This document shows positions 1 to 10,108 of a stretch of 64,000 nt of DNA, one piece after another (within the stretch, counting starts at the first letter, position 1; each line of letters opens with the position of its first letter). The position numbers were made by a program, and so were the translations under genes. The stretch is from Dryomyza anilis (lineage: Eukaryota; Arthropoda; Insecta; Diptera; Dryomyzidae). Location: assembly GCA_951804985.1 (NCBI GenBank), contig OX638133.1, positions 73,414,367 to 73,478,366 of the forward strand, given 5' to 3'. The notes beneath the pieces were generated by a model, which saw only the letters and a list, made by a program, of their open reading frames with translations, was not told the origin of the DNA and searched no databases.

Positions 1-3000
1 CTGGCGACTGTTGCATTGAAGCATTATAGCCGCTGCTTTCGTTAAGCAGCGCCGATGGCGCTTTGCCAAAGTTTAGCTTCAAAGGCGCCACCGTGGCAGC
101 TGGCGTCGCCGCCACTGCTCGACTTGTTGATTTGCGTTCACGCTTTTTCTTCTTGAGCTTAACGCGCTTCTCGCGCGCTACGTCATCCGGCAGCGATGGT
201 GTCGAGGGACGACTATTCTCTACAATATCGAAATTGTGCGATGGTGATAGTCGGGTTTGTGCCAGAAGCTGCGCGCGCTTTTGAGCCAGAAGCTCGCTAG
301 CCAAACGTTGCGGATGCTGATCATAAAATTCTTCATCGGTGTCGGATTCTGCGGTGTCCAAATCGGACTCGTGAAAGAGTGGCTCTTGTGGTAGAGTGAC
401 AGGCGGTGATGAGGGTGGTGCTTGCGTTTCTTCCATTGCGGTTGGTGTCTCCGCTGCCTGCGTTGCCGCCGCATTGCGTCGCTTTAGCGGTGAGCCACTC
501 TCGCTGCGCTTGCGTTGCCGATCAGAATGTTTGCGCTGGCGTCGCTTCGATGTGTGCGAGCCGGCAGATGAATCGCTGGAGCTACTGCTGCCGCTCGAAG
601 AGCTATCACTGTTACTGTTGGAGCTGCAGGAACAGTTGGAGCCGCATGAGCAGCTCGAATCACTGCCACTAGAACTCGAACCGCTTGAGGAGCCGCTAGA
701 GCGTCGCGTCGAAGTGCGTCGTGGTGACTTTCCCGATTTGAGACGATGTTTGTGCGGCGATGTTTGTGATGGTACAACCGGTGGTGGTGGCGGCTTAAAC
801 ATGACGCAATAGTCGTGATCTGATTGCACAACGTGTAAGAGACGCGGCCGCGGATAATAGAACTCGGTATATTCAGCCATGTTTGCCGTCGCTTGGGTTT
901 GCGTCTCTGCGGCATCACCTTTCTGTGCCTGCAACAGATTCTGCCAAATAGCTAAAGCTTTGCCGTTGCCATTCGTGGCATTATCCGTTGCGTCTCCCTC
1001 CGTTTCGGATGGAGGTGATAGCATTACTTTAGGCATTAGCAATATATTTGTCGTATCATCGCCAGACTTGGATTTGCTGCTGGTTACATCTGAGTCATCG
1101 CTGCTGTCGGACTCAGAGAGATTGGGCGCAATTAGATTTAAATCTTCCAGCGATTCTTTATTGCGTTTACGTTTCTTTTTCTTGTGGCTGTTTGTGCTAG
1201 ATGATTTAGTGTCATCCGCTTTTTTGTCCGATTTTTTGTCCTGTTTTTTGTCCAAGTCTTTATTATCTTCCTGCTTCTTATCCTGATCTTTTTCCTGTAT
1301 TTTGTCAGGATTTTCCAACCTCTTGTTCAAATCTTCAGGAATTGTTGCAGTTTTGACATCATTTTCCTTCTTCAACGTTGCAGCCTCATCGTCATTCTGC
1401 TCAAGTTTTTCACTTTTAATTGCTGCCGTTTCTGTCGACACCTCCTCTTTAATGTCGGCGTTCGTCAGCTTTTCTTCCGTCTGTCTCGCCAACAGCTGCT
1501 CCTCTTCCAACTTCTTTTGCTCTTCTTCCGCCTGCTTCTTCGCCTCCGCCGCTGCCTCCTCCTCCGCACGCTGATGTTCTGCACTATGCTTTAACAACAG
1601 ACGTCGCGATATAAACTTTTGCTCACAGTTCTCATCCGCGCACGGGTAACACAAATCGCCGGTGTGTATACGCTTGTGCACCTTCAGATATTTTGCTTTC
1701 GTAAAGCAGAGACTGCAAACATCGCAGACAAAATTCGCTGGCGGAACGCAAAAATGATAGACATGGGGCCAACGTTTCTGCATACAACGTTTGCATATGA
1801 CACTCTCTGTTCCGTGCTTCCAGAACAAATGCTTGGTGATGTCCATCTTATTGCGATACGCAATGCCGCAGCGATAGCACAAATGATGCAATTTATGCTT
1901 CCAGACATGTGAGGAGAGTCGACCCTGATCGCGACAATCCTCCAAACAGACATCGCACGCCATATGTCGCTTGCGTAAATGCACCATCAGTCGAAACGGT
2001 GATGGTATTTGGTCCAGATCGCAGAGACAACAACGGAATTTCACATCAAACACAGATATAAGATTGGGTGCACCGGGACAAATGTGACACAAAATCTCGC
2101 TGAAACTGAAAAAGTTTGCACGACACATAAAGCATAGAATCGCCGTCTTTAGATGCATTTTACGATTATGCAGATAGAGTTCTTTGTGTGTAGCGGTCAC
2201 AAAACGACACTGAAAACACTCGAAAATGCGTTCATTGAAAGGATGTGCAGATACTTTCTCCATACCGCCTCCATCTGCTGCCACATTCGTCTTTTGAATG
2301 TCCGTTGAAGACTTCCGCAGCTCTGTATTTAACTTCTGCAGCTCCATCGACGGTTTTTGCATATCCGTGGAAGGGGTTTGTTCGTCCGTCGACGGTTTCA
2401 CATCCTCATCTTTCTTATCCGACTCAATTTTAGCCGTATTTTTCACCAAATGCTCACCAAACGTACAATAGCTGTTACCATTCAGATAGTGTTCGGCCAA
2501 CTGCGGCAGAAAACTCTTTAGTTTGTTGACGATTGTGCTTGGCTGCAGCTCTTCGGCGGTTATGCTGTCGACGGTGGCGGCAAAACGATGCTGTGCTATT
2601 AAATGCAACACCAACGATTTGCCATTGACAGCAATACGTCGTGCATGGTTGCAGTACAGACATTGGGGATATGCTGTTTTTATGCAGATGCGTACAAATT
2701 CGACGAGTTCGAATTTTTCCAATGGTCGATCAAGTTGCAGATCAACAACATGTTGATCTTCATCAGCAACCGCTATGCCATCGGACGGCGGAACAGGGTG
2801 TTCTTTGCGTGGGGTGGTCGGCTTGGCGCAGACGTCGATCTCGTCATTCTCTGAATGATTATCCAAATGTATGTCCGAGTGTTTCTCTGAATTGTTATCG
2901 GCATGTTGTTTATCCGTATGTTCGGCTTGTTTAACCACATGATTTTCAGTGGATATATTATTCGTCTGTTCATCCAAAGGTTTATACGTGTGTGCATTCG

Positions 3001-3707
3001 TATACGACTGATTATTCAAATGTACAACTGGTACATCAGCATTTTCAACTGGTTTAACATCCCAACGACTAACCAAACGTTTCGACGGTTGTTTTCCAGC
3101 ATTTTTTTTAGCTGTATGTATGTCGTAAATTTTATCTATACGATTATTTGCATGTTTATTAGATTTTATATTTGAATTATTATCCGAACTTGTATCCGTA
3201 ACATTAGGCGACTGTTTATCCGCACAATTCTCTGAATGTGTATTTAATATTTGTTCGGTTAAGCTAGCTGTACTATTATGTTGTATATTCGAATATTTAT
3301 TCCATTCTCTATCAGAATATTTATTCAGCTCATTATTGTCTAATGGTAAAATTTCAGGCGTCTTCACATTGTTGTTACTCATGATACTTGACTTGTTGTC
3401 ATCAGCATCACCATCATCATTACTATCTTCCTCGCTTAAATCCATTGGTTTCCTCTCCTCGTTATCGTTTTTATGTTGCATGGGTGACATTTCTGGTTCA
3501 CTTTGTTGTGGCGGTGCCGTTGGTGCAGTTGGCTCCGCCTTATCCTCTTCATCCACTGCAGTTTCGTTGCTGCTATTTGTGATGTTAATAAGCGTCGATG
3601 AAGATGATGAGGAACTACTGCTGCCTGTAGATACATTCAGTTTATCTGCAGATGTATTTGCTGGGCTTTGTACATTTTCGTTACTAGTTTCAGTTGGGGG
3701 CGACGAT
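1..3707 (-). CDS. Gene 1, third coding exon (cut by the window edge): main C2H2 finger array and Ser-rich tail
   Basis: The acceptor is TTTATTTTAG at 3710-3708. The first base (3707) completes the AG|A arginine codon from the previous exon, and the frame is then open for 1235 codons to base 1, so the gene continues off the left edge. Residues are about 2041-3276. After an Asn/Ser-rich stretch comes an isolated finger (CLYCNHARR...H...H, near 2391-2412), then a dense block at about 2535-2755 of at least seven C2H2/C2HC units (CFQC, CFMC, CCLC, CDVC, CYRC, CKRC, CDVC with HKRIHTGD). A Glu/Lys coiled-coil-like stretch follows (EEEAAAEAKKQAEEEQ), then KKKRKR basic tracts, a Pro run, and a Ser/Cys-rich segment (SSSGSDSSCSCGSNCSCS). 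Non-canonical finger spacing recalls the ZNF592/ZNF687 group, whose suggested fly relative is ROW; I cannot confirm this and leave the symbol blank. Confidence 0.85.
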
Positions 3708-4011
3708 CTAAAATAAATGATATAACATATGATATTTAGTAAATGTTTTTTTTTAAAAATAGATGTTTGATTTGTGTCTTTCTTTTTAGTTGTATTTTGT
3801 ATTTATAAACAGTTTGTTATTTATTATAGTGTGGCAGAAACAAACAAAAAGCTGATGATTATAAATGTCTGTATAACTTCGAAACCTTATTAATAACTTT
3901 ACAAAAAGCACAAATTTGAAGAGCTCTTCTTTAAGAGTGTTTTGTTGTTTAAGAGTGTTTTGTTCTAGTTTGTTACCATATTCACTAAAATTTCATTTCA
4001 AATTCCATATT

Positions 4012-4258
4012 TGGTAGGTTGTATCTCATACCAAGAGCAGTCATCTCATGTCAAGACGCCTCTAACAATTTGTTATAAGATGTTCATTGGTATGAGGTGT
4101 CTTGGTATTATATACAAGGGTATGAAGTGTTCATTGGATCAGGTGTTTTGGCATGCGCTGTCTTGATATGAGATCTCCATTGCATTGCGTTGTCTTGGTA
4201 TGAGGTCTTTATAGGAATGAGGTGTCTTGGTAAAAGATGTGTCTATTGGAATGAGATG
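4012..4258. repeat. Degenerate repeat array, left part
   Basis: Variants of TTGGTATGAGATGT and CATTGGTATGAGGTGTC recur irregularly. The same motifs resume at about 5625, beyond the mariner-like element, so they look like one array split by the insertion. Confidence 0.6.
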
Positions 4259-4260
4259 TA

Positions 4261-5482
4261 AGGAGTGGGCACGAAAAAATTGTAACATAGAAAAATCAAA
4301 AAAACAAGTAAGCCAGTATTCACGGCTAACTAAACGATTTTTTTTTTGTATTATACCTCATTCTATGCAAATTCTTTACCAAAAAAAATATATAATTCTA
4401 ATTATTTGTTTATAAGAAAGTTTTAAGCCTTTTCAGGAATCCCCTCCATCAAATCCTTTATGGTGATTTCATTCATATTTTTGGAAGCTTCAGTCCATTT
4501 AATCTTAAATTCATTTATGTCCTTCGATACTCCTTTCGTCTCCATCAGTTTCCGCTTAATTAGAACCCAATAAAGTTCCACAGGCCTCAGTACTGGGCGG
4601 TTTTGTGCATTAAACTATCTAGGTACAATATTCATATTATTGCTGGTGTACCACTCCTTCCCTTTTTCCAAAGTGGCATAATTCCAGATGAGGCCATAAG
4701 AAGTTGGATACATAATGCTGGATAATAAGTGGTGTTAACATCTTTTTGCAAGCATTCAGCAATATAACTACAAGTGTTGATTGACCCAGAAGTTTAATAC
4801 GACTGAATTATTTTACTACAGCTGCATATTACCAACCACGCGAGAAATTTCTTAGGGACTTGGATTTTTTTGTGTTCTGTACATTTCTTGCACAAGTCCC
4901 CGCTCGTTACTGGAAGCTGCGAAAATTCCGCGAATACATATTTTTTTCGTCAGCCATATTGCAACACTTATATTTTATTACAAAATATGCCTGTAATTTT
5001 CTTCTCGTCAATGATTTTCGTGGCATTCCGATTTGGGACTTTCTGAACTTTGTGCGATTTAAAGCCTACTTATTTTTCACTTTGCGGACAAATGTTTCGA
5101 AACTACGCATTTCTTAGCTACTTTTCATCCCGAAGCATTTGGTTTTTTGATGATAAATGTGCTTAACACGTTTATCTTTGTGTAGGTTTCCCGATCCACA
5201 TTTCCGCCAGATACCATCCTTCAATCAACGTTTAGATTGCCATTAATGCTTTTGAAAACCCCGCTAACATTTTGACGGAACACTTCAACAGTTTTGCCAA
5301 TTTTTAATTGATTCTATTTCGGATTTTGTTGAAAAAATTTAAAATTATTTTTAGAATTTCAGATTAAGTACCCATTTTCAGCAAACATGTCCGTGGAAAT
5401 AAAAATAATTTATTTTGTTTGGTCCCTTCTAACAAAAGTAGGAAGTAAAACAGTATGTTACATTTTTTTTTTGCGCACTCCT
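4261..5482 (-). mobile_element. Degenerate DD37E-type Tc1/mariner element, antisense to the window
   Basis: The element is flanked by TA (4259-4260 and 5483-5484) and has terminal inverted repeats starting AGGAGTGGGCAC on the left and AGGAGTGCGCAA on the right (reverse complement). The minus strand retains recognisable transposase pieces: VPKKFLAWLVIC (near 4860-4825), TSGSIN..., a WPHLELCH segment where the intact relative has WPDLASSHY, and RPVELYWVLIKRKL near 4600-4550. These match the 15.3-16.5 kb element segment by segment, but stop codons and frameshifts interrupt them and the second catalytic Asp reads His. It is inactive and clearly older than the 15.3 kb copy. Confidence 0.8.
4420..5420 (-). 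pseudogene. Transposase pseudogene of the DD37E element
   Basis: This is the decayed transposase reading frame inside the 4261-5482 element. Recognisable order on the minus strand: an N-terminal helix-turn-helix remnant (ILKFFQQNP ... VFKSING), a central PKKFLAW and TSGSIN block, the WPHL site, and the C-terminal LRPVELYW and KDLMEGIPEKA. Several in-frame stops and frame changes are present. Identification rests on co-linearity with the pseudogene at 15420-16408. Confidence 0.7.
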
Positions 5483-5624
5483 TATTACCAATACAGAGGC
5501 TAATATCTATACAGTATCTCTAAGAATTTCAGATTGGTAGTACAAAGCATAATATCGGGATGTATGAAGAGGTTTACAGAAGCATCTAAAACTTGAAGGG
5601 GACTTCACAGCCGACTAAAATAAA

Positions 5625-5845
5625 GTATTGGCATAAAGTTTCTTGGTATGACATAATCATTTTTAAGCAGTGTTTGTATAAGATTCCCATTGGCATAATG
5701 TGTCCATTGGAATGAGATATTCGGTATGAAGTTTCTATTGGAATTAGATTTTTCTTGGTATGAGAGTGTTTGGATAAAACTGTGCATTTGTATGAGATGT
5801 TTTTGTATGAGATCCAAATAGTACATATAGTAAAGAGATGTCATC
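5625..5845. repeat. Degenerate repeat array, right part
   Basis: Variants of TTGGTATGAGATGT and CATTGGAATGAGAT recur as in the left part at 4012-4258. There is no coding potential. Confidence 0.55.
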
Positions 5846-6369
5846 CGAGTTTATTGCAGTTCAATTGCCCGAAGCAAACATGTGTAATACCGTTTTCTGA
5901 TGTTAAATGCGTCAAATGTAGAACGACAGTTTAATCATTTTCTATCTTCCAAATGTTGTTAATAGCTGAATTATTAATCTTGATATATTATCTTGAGAAA
6001 AATGCGTGTGCTTAAAAATTTTAAAATCTATTTGGATTATTGGATCTTTATAGATCTCAATGACGGCAACTAATAACATTGAATATTTCATTGAGAAGTG
6101 ATTATCATTTTCTTCAATGAATGATTAGCGCAATAATAGCAATTTTTGAATTTGAATATCTGTTACTAGATTCCCATTTGTGTTCTTTATCAAGCCTCTG
6201 CGATAATTATAGTCTATGTATTTCGTATATCTGTTACTATATTCTTATTTTATCCTTAATTATTTGGAAGCTCCCAAGCATCTTAAACTCTTTAAAGAAT
6301 TTCAACTACTTTCAACTGTATAACTGAAAAATAAAACAAAATAAATATAAAGCATAATATTCAACAAAC

Positions 6370-8897
6370 CTTCTGATGCACTGTGTTGGTTGGCCGCTGA
6401 TGCTCTCATCGATATCCATGTCGACATCACTGCCTGATGCATTGGGTGCTGTCGTTTGCATCGCGTTGCTATCATCCATGTCCATATCAACATCACTACT
6501 TTCGGCGAGGCTCTGACGTAACTGCTGCGCTGCTAATGCTGTTGCTTCTGCCGTTAAAGGTACTGTACCGGCTGCGGCAATAGCTGAAGGCGCAGCTGTA
6601 GGTGGTGGTACCAAAAATGTAGCAGTTGGCTTTGGCTGCTGCTCAACAACAGGCGGCCCAGCAGCGAGAGCAACACTTTTCACCCATTCCTGTGATCTTT
6701 CGTTATTGCTTTCAACAGATTCACATTGCGATGTTAGTATTGGACGACGCGGCGTAAACCATTGTGAATTCGGTGATGCAGGCGGTGTTGGTGACCACAT
6801 GTGATCGGCAGTGCGGCTGCTCGATTGCGAAATTGTTGCAATACGTGGTTTCGACATAGGATGTAGAGATGTTGAAGTCGAGGCGGTTGACGACGATTGA
6901 AAATTTTCTTTGGTGCGCAGTATATCCAACTTTGTGCGTTCGATTTCCTGTAATATACGCACCAAATTAGAGTTGGGCGCATCTAGCGAATCGTCATCAT
7001 CATCATCGATGTTGGGAATTTGTCTACTAGAGGCAGGCGCTTCAACAGCTGTCGAAATATTAGCAGCAACTTCTACAGAATTCGGGGCTGCGGTGCCGCC
7101 GCTTGTTGCCGATGTCTGTTTCTCGACACTGTTATCGGCATCGTTTGTAGATTCTTCCTCCTCCTCTTCGCTGTCGGAGGAACTGATGGCAGCATCGACG
7201 GACTTTTGAAATTCTTTTGGAACGCGCAGCTTAAACTTTGGCACAATTAAAGGTTGCACAGGCGCGGGTTGTTCCGCTGGCGCTGGTTCCAAATTTCGTT
7301 TCCGATCGGGCGGCAGCACAAGTTGCTGTTGTTGATGATGTGGATGTTGCTGCTGATATTGCTGCTGCTGTTGATGCTGCTGCGCCAGCCGCTCACGTTC
7401 ATCGAGGGCTTTGAATGGATTAAATGCGTTGTTGTTGCTATTGTTGTGCGTAATAATGCTGCTGCTGTTGCAGGTTTCGTCTATGACCATGTTGCAGCTG
7501 CTGTTGCTGTCCTCATTATGTTGCTGAGGCGGCGGCGGTGGGGCGCTGAACGAGGCAGAGACAGAGGAGTAGGTGGCGACAGCGGTTTGAAGAGGATTTT
7601 GTTGAGAATGTTGTAAAGTGGGTTGTAAAGAAGACTGTAGAGAAGGCGGCAGAGAAGGTTGAAGATGCGGTTGAAAATGTGTTTGAGATGGCGGTTGTAG
7701 AGCTGTCTCTACAGTTCTTTGAAATGATGGTTGTGGACTCGTATATTGAGATGTTTGTAGAGATGATTGTACTGACTTCTGAAGCGAAGTTTGTAAGGAT
7801 GGCTGATGAAATAATGCTGGTGCGCGGGGACTTTGAACATCGTTTTGAAGTCTGTTTGTTGATGGCGCTATTTGTGGAGACGCCATTTTTTTATCACAGT
7901 TTAAAGCATTTTCCTTGGCGCGCGCTTTCTTCTTCACCTTCATCGATGAACGTTTATTGGCCTCAGTTTGTGCAAACTTACACTGCGACGTATGGCGTCC
8001 CTTTTGACCGCACAATGCGCACGCGGGCATAAATTCACTGCACACATGATCAGAAAAGGGTTCCTGCTCATTGAAAACATGTTGACAGGTGCAACACATA
8101 AGAAAGCGACTCTCTGACGGCAATCCTTCGGGTTCCAACAACTTGACACTGCTACGCATTGCCGCCTCCGAGTTGTAATGATTCTGTTCGAGATCATGTT
8201 TGATCTCCAGATGTAGCGACAGCTTCTCGGCTGTAGTAAACATGCGCACGCAATAGAGACACATGTGACGTTGATGTATTTCGCGTATATGCAGGAAAAG
8301 GTTCCAGATTTCGTGATAACTGCTACAACTGGAGCATTGATAATAGCGTTTTTTATCGAGAGGCAGTTCAGTGGATGCGTTATTAGTGTTGTTGGTGTTT
8401 GTGGTGTCGGTGGGTGATTTGCTACAGCTAATGCTGTTACTGCGCTTGGGCATCAAATTTTTTTGTGTTTCTTGTTGCTGCTGCTGCAGTTGTTCTTGCT
8501 GCTGTTGCAACTGCTCCTGTTGTTGCTGCTGTTCCTGCATTTGTTGTTGCTCTCGTAATTGTTGCTGCTGCTCTAGTTGTTGCTGCTGTTGCAGTAGCTG
8601 TAATTGTTGTTGCTTCTGCTGCTCTGCCATTGCGTTCGGCAAAACTTTTTTGTTTGCCAAACAATTGCGTTGATGTTTTTTTAATGCCGTCAACGAATCA
8701 TAACTGCCGGTTTTGCAATTGAAGCACAAAAATTTTGTGTTTTTTTGCGGCTTTTTATGTTGCACCTTTTGTGGTTTTTCGACTGCTGCCGGAAACGGCA
8801 ATGGTGGCGGTGGAGGAGGTGTTGTTGCCAACTTGTGCAGAAGAAGTGAATTTAACAGTGGACTGTTGCGCGCCGGTGGAGAATTGTTGGAAGATAT
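6370..8897 (-). CDS. Gene 1, second coding exon: polyQ block and first zinc-finger cluster
   Basis: The exon begins after an acceptor (TTTTTTCAG) at 8897 in phase 0, matching the previous exon, and ends at 6370 before a GTTTGT donor, leaving two bases of a codon. It encodes residues 1199-2040. In order: a Pro-rich start; a C2HC finger (CFNC...H...C, about 1256-1277); a polyQ block (about 1289-1343, CAG/CAA coded); Cys-pair fingers at about 1385-1431 (CSSC...H...H, then CLYC...H...H); and further Cys/His pairs at about 1463-1506 (CCTC, CALC). A long disordered Gln/Ser/Pro region follows, with repeated SLQ and PSLQ units, an acidic patch after KFKLRVPKEFQ, and a VDMDMDD motif near the end. The apparent start at 8831 is only a TTG inside the exon; the 22 codons upstream of it are open and belong to it. 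Confidence 0.85.
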
Positions 8898-10108
8898 CTG
8901 AAAAAATTAAAAATAATAAATACAAATATTAATATTTAAATTATTTTTGTGAAGGGTTATTATTTGTAGTTATTGCAATACGATTTAATATCTATTTTTC
9001 CCTACTAGGTACAATAGGCCTCTCAGCTGCGTACAAGGACACTTCCCCGAAAGCCATTTCCTCGAAAGACAATTCCCCGAATCCATTTCCCCAGTGGACA
9101 TTTCGCCAAATGGACATTTACCCGAACGCCCACTTTACCGAATGAACATTTCCCCGAAATAGACACTTCCCCGAACGGACATTTCCCAGAGATATATTTC
9201 ACCGAAATGAACATTTCCCCGAATGGACTTTTTCACGAACGGCCACTTCCACGGACACTTTTCCATTTGGACCACTCCAAATGGTACCATTCGATTTCCA
9301 ACGATGTCTGCTATCGATTTCAACAATAAAAAATGTTTCGGTATTTTTTTCACATTCCGCCCACCCACATTTCGGGGAAATGTCCATTTCGGAAAATGTC
9401 CATTTTGGGAGAATTTGTCGGAGAAGTGACCATTTTGGGGAAATGTCTTTCGGAGAAGTGGAAGTGTCTATTTCTAGGAAGTGTCCATTGCGGAGATATG
9501 TCCATTCGGTGAAGTGGCCGTTCGGGGAAATGTCCATTGTCCATTTCGGGGAAATTTCCATTGGGAGAAGGGACCATTCGGGGAAATGTCTTTCGTGGAA
9601 ATGTACATGAACCGTTTCTGTGAGCATAGATACTATACTTCTGTTTTTTCTGGCCAAATTCAATATTTTGTTAGAAGAAGAAGTGATTTTATCACTAAAT
9701 GTAAAGATTTATTTGCAATTAGTTTAAATAAATAGAATTATTAGGTTAATTACTTCTTTTTGGTTATACTGTAATCAGTTATCACTATTTTTCAAAAATT
9801 TTAGACTGTCAAAGATCTGATTCATTTCATTCAACTTTATTTTTGTTATTTGTACTGATTTTATTCGTACATAGTACATTATTCAATACTTTTCATGGTC
9901 TGATTATATCTGTCCCTATTTTTAATCCTTACGAGATAAAAATATAATTGATTTCCCCCATTTAAATTACATTTTTGTGTAGATTATTATTAGTGTTCAA
10001 AAATGATGTCAATAAAATATATAGTATGCACTGATTTCTGAATATCCTATCAATTCAACAAAAACTCGAATAATAAATTTCATTATTATAAAAAAAAAGA
10101 AAACATAC
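8898..10108 (-). other. Gene 1 intron between coding exons 1 and 2
   Basis: The intron runs from GTATGT at 10108 to CAG at 8898, between two phase-0 exons. It is AT-rich apart from the palindromic array of short motifs at 9030-9610, listed separately. No other coding potential is seen. Confidence 0.85.
9030..9610. repeat. Mirror-arranged array of degenerate short repeats (GACATTTCCCCGAA type)
   Basis: The left half (about 9030-9240) repeats variants of GGACATTTCCCCGAA about every 15-18 bases. The right half (about 9365-9610) repeats the reverse complement, TTCGGGGAAATGTCC. The halves are separated by about 120 bases that include a perfect hairpin, CCATTTGGA (9263-9271) / TCCAAATGG (9276-9284). 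The block could fold into a long hairpin in the pre-mRNA. The open frames across it on both strands follow from the repeat and do not look like genes. Confidence 0.8.

Larger units (their letters stand above)
3708..6369 (-). other. Gene 1 intron between coding exons 2 and 3
   Basis: The intron of about 2.66 kb is bounded by GTTTGT (6369) and TAG (3708). It contains a degenerate repeat array in two parts (about 4012-4258 and 5625-5845) and, between them, an old mariner-type element at 4261-5482. The rest (3711-4010 and 5850-6365) is AT-rich with nothing recognisable. Confidence 0.85.

Noticed and set aside
396..812. Plus-strand 138-codon frame rich in Leu and Glu
   Set aside because: Shadow of the Ser-rich tail (AGC/TCG codons) of gene 1 exon 3 on the opposite strand.
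4860..5117. Plus-strand 85-codon frame within the gene 1 intron
   Set aside because: It lies antisense to the decayed DD37E transposase, which explains its open length.
8371..8673. Plus-strand Cys-rich frame of 100 codons
   Set aside because: It is the antisense reading of the CAG/CAA polyQ block of gene 1, where alternating GCT/TGT codons give Cys.
9199..9663. Frames of up to 154 codons on both strands with repeated NGHFPEM-type peptides
   Set aside because: Translation of the short-motif array; repeats read open in several frames at once and no start context or family match is seen.
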